This document shows positions 14,337-16,630 of a stretch of DNA of 16,630 nucleotides, piece by piece. Positions within the stretch are counted from its first letter, which is position 1. Every line of letters starts with the position of its first letter. Made by a program: the position numbers and the translations under genes. Below the pieces are notes generated by a model, which saw only the letters and a list, made by a program, of their open reading frames with translations, was not told the origin of the DNA and did no database searches. Origin of the DNA: Chitinophagaceae bacterium (GTDB lineage: Bacteria > Bacteroidota > Bacteroidia > Chitinophagales > Chitinophagaceae); contig JAGOUF010000010.1 in the NCBI GenBank assembly GCA_018061385.1, positions 1 to 16,630 of the forward strand, given 5' to 3'.

Positions 14337-14566
14337 CTATTGTAAATATTGTTTGTTATATATTTTATTCTTACTCAAGAAAAAGCCATCGATAAAAGCC
14401 AAATTTATATTCTTCATTTGAATGGAGCGACGCCACTGAAGTTTCATTTATGTTCTACTGTTTGTTACATAAAAAATTCTACATCTAACAACATACTTCG
14501 ACAAGATTAGTACGACATTTCGGTTATGATAAATTCAACATTTAGAATTTATCATTCAAAATAATT
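14337..14566. other. Intergenic region between preA and hypothetical gene
   Basis: This 230-bp AT-rich stretch has no open frame that looks coding. Apart from the hairpin at 14526-14555 next to preA, I see no repeat, RNA or clear promoter in it. It must hold the promoter of the 320-aa gene. Confidence 0.5.
14526..14555 (-). terminator. Perfect 11-bp hairpin after preA
   Basis: Arms ATGATAAATTC (14526-14536) and its complement (14545-14555) flank an 8-nt loop. The hairpin starts 11 nt after the preA stop and would end the preT-preA transcript. The stem is A/T-rich, so its strength as a terminator is moderate. Confidence 0.65.
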
Positions 14567-15835
14567 CTAATGATTGTTCAAAGGTAAACCTTGCTCTTGC
14601 CACTGTTTCCAATTGATGTATTCTGGAGCAACACGATGTTCTTCCATAGTAATACAACTGTCTACTGGACAAACCAACTTGCATAAATTGCAGCCTACAC
14701 AATCGTCTTCTTTAATGGTGTATGTGTTGTAGGGATTGCCTTTGGCGATATTGATGGATTGATGTGATGTGTCTTCGCAAGCAATATAACATAGGCCACA
14801 GTGAATACATTTATCTTGATTGATTTTTGCAATGTGGTGATAGTTGATATCCAAATCTTCCCAATGGGTAATTTTATCTACACTTTTGCCAATAAAATCG
14901 TTGATGGTTTTATAACCTTTTTCATCCATCCAATTGTTGAGGCCTTCACACATGTCTTCTACAATTCTAAAGCCATGCGTCATGGCTGCTGTACAAACTT
15001 GTACAGTGGTGCTACCAAGTAACATAAACTCAACAGCATCTTTCCAGGTACTAACACCACCAATTCCACTAATTGGAACTTTGCTAGTTAAATCGTCTTG
15101 TGCAAGCGTAGTCAGCATTTTTAATGCAATGGGTTTTACTGCAGGACCACAATAACCACCAAAAACACTTTTACCAGCTACATAAGGATTTGGCACAAGC
15201 GTATCTAAATCGATGCCTGTAACACTTTGAATTGTATTGATTAAACTGAGTGCATTGGTGCCACCTTCAACTGCTGCACGACCTGTGGGCACCACGCTAT
15301 GTACGTTTGGTGTAAGCTTGGTAATAACAGGAATGGTGGCTTTTTCCATTACCCATTCCACCACCATTTTTGCAATGTGTGGATCTTGACCAACAGCAGC
15401 ACCCATGCCACGTTCTGTCATGCCATGTGGGCAACCAAAGTTGAGTTCAAAACCCATGGCTCCTGCATCTTCACATTTTTTAATGAGTTCGTGCCAAGAT
15501 TTTCTATCATTGTCGGCCATTAAAGAAACAATCATTGCTCTATCAGGAAATAGTTTTACAACTTCTGTAATTTCTTTGAGGTTAATGTCAAGTGGTCGAT
15601 CACTAATTAATTCAATGTTGTTGAAACCCATCATGCGATGTCCACCATAACCAACTGAAGAATATCTACTAGACACATTCTTTACCTGACTGCCCAAGGT
15701 TTTCCACACAACCCCACCCCAGCCTGCTTCATAGGCACGAAGTACATTGATTTTTTTATCTGTTGGTGGGGCACTTGCTAACCAAAAAGGGTTAGGTGAT
15801 TTTATACCAAGAAAATTTGCTGATATATTTGCCAT
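14567..15835 (-). CDS. preA: NAD-dependent dihydropyrimidine dehydrogenase, subunit PreA
   Basis: This 422-aa protein is the catalytic subunit of the two-subunit dihydropyrimidine dehydrogenase, which reduces uracil and thymine to the 5,6-dihydro forms in the first step of reductive pyrimidine catabolism. The FMN-binding TIM barrel (about 1-330) starts with the typical NPFWLASAPPT segment. It contains ELNFGCPHGMTERGMG (130-144), where Cys135 corresponds to the catalytic cysteine of the family. The C-terminal ferredoxin module has two 4Fe-4S sites: Cys343/346/349/353 and Cys379/382/385/389. The start at 15835 is chosen because MANISANFLGIKSPNPF matches the family's beginning. The frame stays open upstream to 15919, but that stretch only reads through the flanking inverted repeat (peptide TIRAIRAFVAN) and into the GxxExxY gene. 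Its partner preT lies upstream on the same strand but is separated by the GxxExxY unit. Confidence 0.95.
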   Translation of the reverse strand: MANISANFLGIKSPNPFWLASAPPTDKKINVLRAYEAGWGGVVWKTLGSQVKNVSSRYSSVGYGGHRMMGFNNIELISDRPLDINLKEITEVVKLFPDRAMIVSLMADNDRKSWHELIKKCEDAGAMGFELNFGCPHGMTERGMGAAVGQDPHIAKMVVEWVMEKATIPVITKLTPNVHSVVPTGRAAVEGGTNALSLINTIQSVTGIDLDTLVPNPYVAGKSVFGGYCGPAVKPIALKMLTTLAQDDLTSKVPISGIGGVSTWKDAVEFMLLGSTTVQVCTAAMTHGFRIVEDMCEGLNNWMDEKGYKTINDFIGKSVDKITHWEDLDINYHHIAKINQDKCIHCGLCYIACEDTSHQSINIAKGNPYNTYTIKEDDCVGCNLCKLVCPVDSCITMEEHRVAPEYINWKQWQEQGLPLNNH

Positions 15836-15848
15836 AAAAATAATATTT

Positions 15849-15874
15849 GCCACGAATGCACGAATTGCACGAAT
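15849..15874. repeat. Left inverted repeat of GxxExxY unit
   Basis: On the plus strand this reads GCCACGAATGCAC then GAATTGCACGAAT. Internally it is a threefold CACGAAT array. Its reverse complement matches 16295-16321 at about 22 of 26 positions counted by hand. It sits 13 bp upstream of the preA start. Confidence 0.7.
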
Positions 15875-15878
15875 GGTA

Positions 15879-16253
15879 TTAATAGATGATTCTTTTATGT
15901 TCCATTTTGCCTCTTGCAAAATTTACAATAAGTGCAAGTCGATTATCTGAAACTTTTAAATAGTTGATTGCTTGTGATTCATGTTCATCTGATATGCTTT
16001 TCACACATTTCACTTCTAAAATAATTTTATCGAAGACCACGAAATCTGCATAGAATTTATGTTTCAATAAATTCCCTTTATAAAAAACAGGGTATTCTTT
16101 TTCTCTTTCATACACAATCCCATTTTCACTAAACTCAAATTCAAGAGCATCTTTGTATACAATTTCAGAGAAGCCATGACCTAGTTGATTGTGTACTTCC
16201 ATACACAAACCAATAATGCTGTAAGACTCTTCTTTATAGACTAATTCACTCAT
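15879..16253 (-). CDS. GxxExxY protein (PDDEXK_3-type)
   Basis: This 124-aa protein carries the motif GFSEIVY (27-33), which defines the GxxExxY family. Its length is typical for the family, about 120-130 aa. FYADFVV...ILEVK resembles the D...ExK core of the PDDEXK nuclease superfamily to which this family has been assigned. The C-terminal LALIVNFARGKMEHKRIIY is the usual family ending. The biological role of these proteins is not established; they are often present in many copies per genome. No signal peptide is seen. The gene lies between preT (52 bp upstream) and preA (43 bp downstream) on the same strand, bounded by inverted repeats. It is likely transcribed with the operon, since I see no independent promoter in the short upstream gap. 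The family assignment is secure, while nuclease activity is only an inference. Confidence 0.93.
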   Translation of the reverse strand: MSELVYKEESYSIIGLCMEVHNQLGHGFSEIVYKDALEFEFSENGIVYEREKEYPVFYKGNLLKHKFYADFVVFDKIILEVKCVKSISDEHESQAINYLKVSDNRLALIVNFARGKMEHKRIIY

Positions 16254-16294
16254 AAATTATTTTTACTACGTGTACTCAATGGCACTAACAAAAT

Positions 16295-16321
16295 ATTCGT
16301 GTTCATTAGTGCATTGGTGGC
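16295..16321. repeat. Right inverted repeat of GxxExxY unit, overlapping the preT end
   Basis: The reverse complement reads GCCACCAATGCAC then TAATGAACACGAAT, a degenerate version of the left repeat. It contains the last codons and the stop (16306-16308) of preT. It has diverged more from the CACGAAT unit than the left copy has. Confidence 0.6.
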
Positions 16322-16630
16322 ATTATATATTTCAGAATTGCGTTTGCTCCATCTTTACCAGCTTGCACTGCATCTACAACTTCACGTCCACCATTTACAC
16401 AATCACCACCTGCAAATACACCATTGATATTGGTGGCAGTTTTTTCTTTCACTGACACTTTACCATTTTTGTTTTCTAGTTCATTGTTGTTGACTAATTC
16501 CGAGAAAGGCATTTGTCCCGCTGCTTTAATTACCATATCTACATCTAATGTAATGGTTTCACCTGTTGCCATAGGACTTCTTCTTCCACTTGCATCTGGT
16601 TCGCCTAACTTCATGGTATCACAAATGAGC
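16306..16630 (-). CDS. preT: NAD(P)-dependent oxidoreductase subunit PreT, C-terminal part
   Basis: The frame is open to the right edge of the window, so only about 107 C-terminal residues are visible. The segment ICDTMKLGEPDASGRRSP, then DVDMVIKAAGQ and NGVFAGGDCVNGGREVVDAVQAGKDGANAI, is the end of the GltD-like FAD/NADH oxidoreductase fold of PreT. GGDC contacts the FAD. PreT carries electrons from NADH through flavin and iron-sulfur centres to PreA. Its usual partner preA is on the same strand about 470 bp downstream, beyond the GxxExxY unit. The last residues, MPPMH and the stop, are encoded inside the right inverted repeat, so the original C terminus may have been replaced by a few residues. 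All conserved positions visible here are intact, so the protein is probably functional. Confidence 0.9.
   Translation of the reverse strand, partial: LICDTMKLGEPDASGRRSPMATGETITLDVDMVIKAAGQMPFSELVNNNELENKNGKVSVKEKTATNINGVFAGGDCVNGGREVVDAVQAGKDGANAILKYIMPPMH

Larger units (their letters stand above)
15849..16321 (-). mobile_element. Putative 473-bp GxxExxY cassette with terminal inverted repeats
   Basis: A single 124-aa gene occupies most of the unit and imperfect inverted repeats of about 26 bp bound it. The unit separates preT and preA, which are normally adjacent, and keeps their direction of transcription. No transposase is present and no clean target-site duplication is visible, so mobility would need factors from elsewhere or be by recombination. 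Calling it mobile is an inference. Confidence 0.45.

Noticed and set aside
15405..15650. Open frames on the plus strand opposite preA, including those at 14801-15155 and 15299-15650
   Set aside because: They lie fully inside preA, have no family features, and preA itself is unmistakable.
15840..16332. Target-site duplication flanking the GxxExxY unit
   Set aside because: Both flanks are A/T-rich and share short words such as ATATTT, but no identical bases directly abut both repeat ends.

Overview
The window is AT-rich DNA from a member of the Bacteroidota, most likely a Chitinophagaceae/Saprospirales-type gliding or environmental bacterium. The evidence is a giant secreted protein with a type IX secretion (T9SS) C-terminal sorting domain, a small PID-CTERM-like protein, a LytTR response regulator with a TPR-type histidine kinase, a GxxExxY protein, and A/T-rich start regions without Shine-Dalgarno motifs. 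No rRNA, tRNA or CRISPR array was seen.

Layout. Positions 1-1483 (+) hold the 3' end of a family-10-like glycosyl hydrolase (GHL10/DUF187) and, 10 bp later, a lipoprotein of the phosphodiester glycosidase (NAGPA) family. These run into a strong hairpin (1525-1570) shared with a convergent 69-aa PID-CTERM-like small protein. Next, on the minus strand, is an 8.3-kb gene (1830-10127) for a modular surface or secreted protein. From N to C terminus it has a signal peptide, seven FG-GAP/VCBS repeats, LamG, FN3, LamG, FN3, a GH54-like concanavalin fold, two cadherin-like beta-sandwich repeats, two copies of an unassigned ~160-aa domain, LamG, a long beta-rich stretch and the T9SS type A signal. A REC-LytTR regulator is divergent from it, with repeats in the shared intergenic region. 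A TPR/HisKA sensor kinase converges on the regulator, and the two genes overlap by 11 bp at their 3' ends.

The right third contains an unrecognised 320-aa gene bounded by hairpins and a degenerate short-repeat array. After it comes the reductive pyrimidine catabolism pair preT (partial at the window edge) and preA. These two genes are separated by a compact 473-bp unit: one GxxExxY (PDDEXK_3-type) gene bounded by imperfect ~26-bp inverted repeats. One repeat supplies the last codons and stop of preT, and the other lies just upstream of the preA start.

How the genes may work together (inference). The kinase and regulator may sense an envelope or extracellular signal and control the divergent adhesin-like gene. 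The PID-CTERM small protein is encoded directly downstream of the adhesin and could be co-expressed with it. The GxxExxY unit looks like a small mobile or dispersed cassette that landed in the preT-preA operon without reversing transcription.
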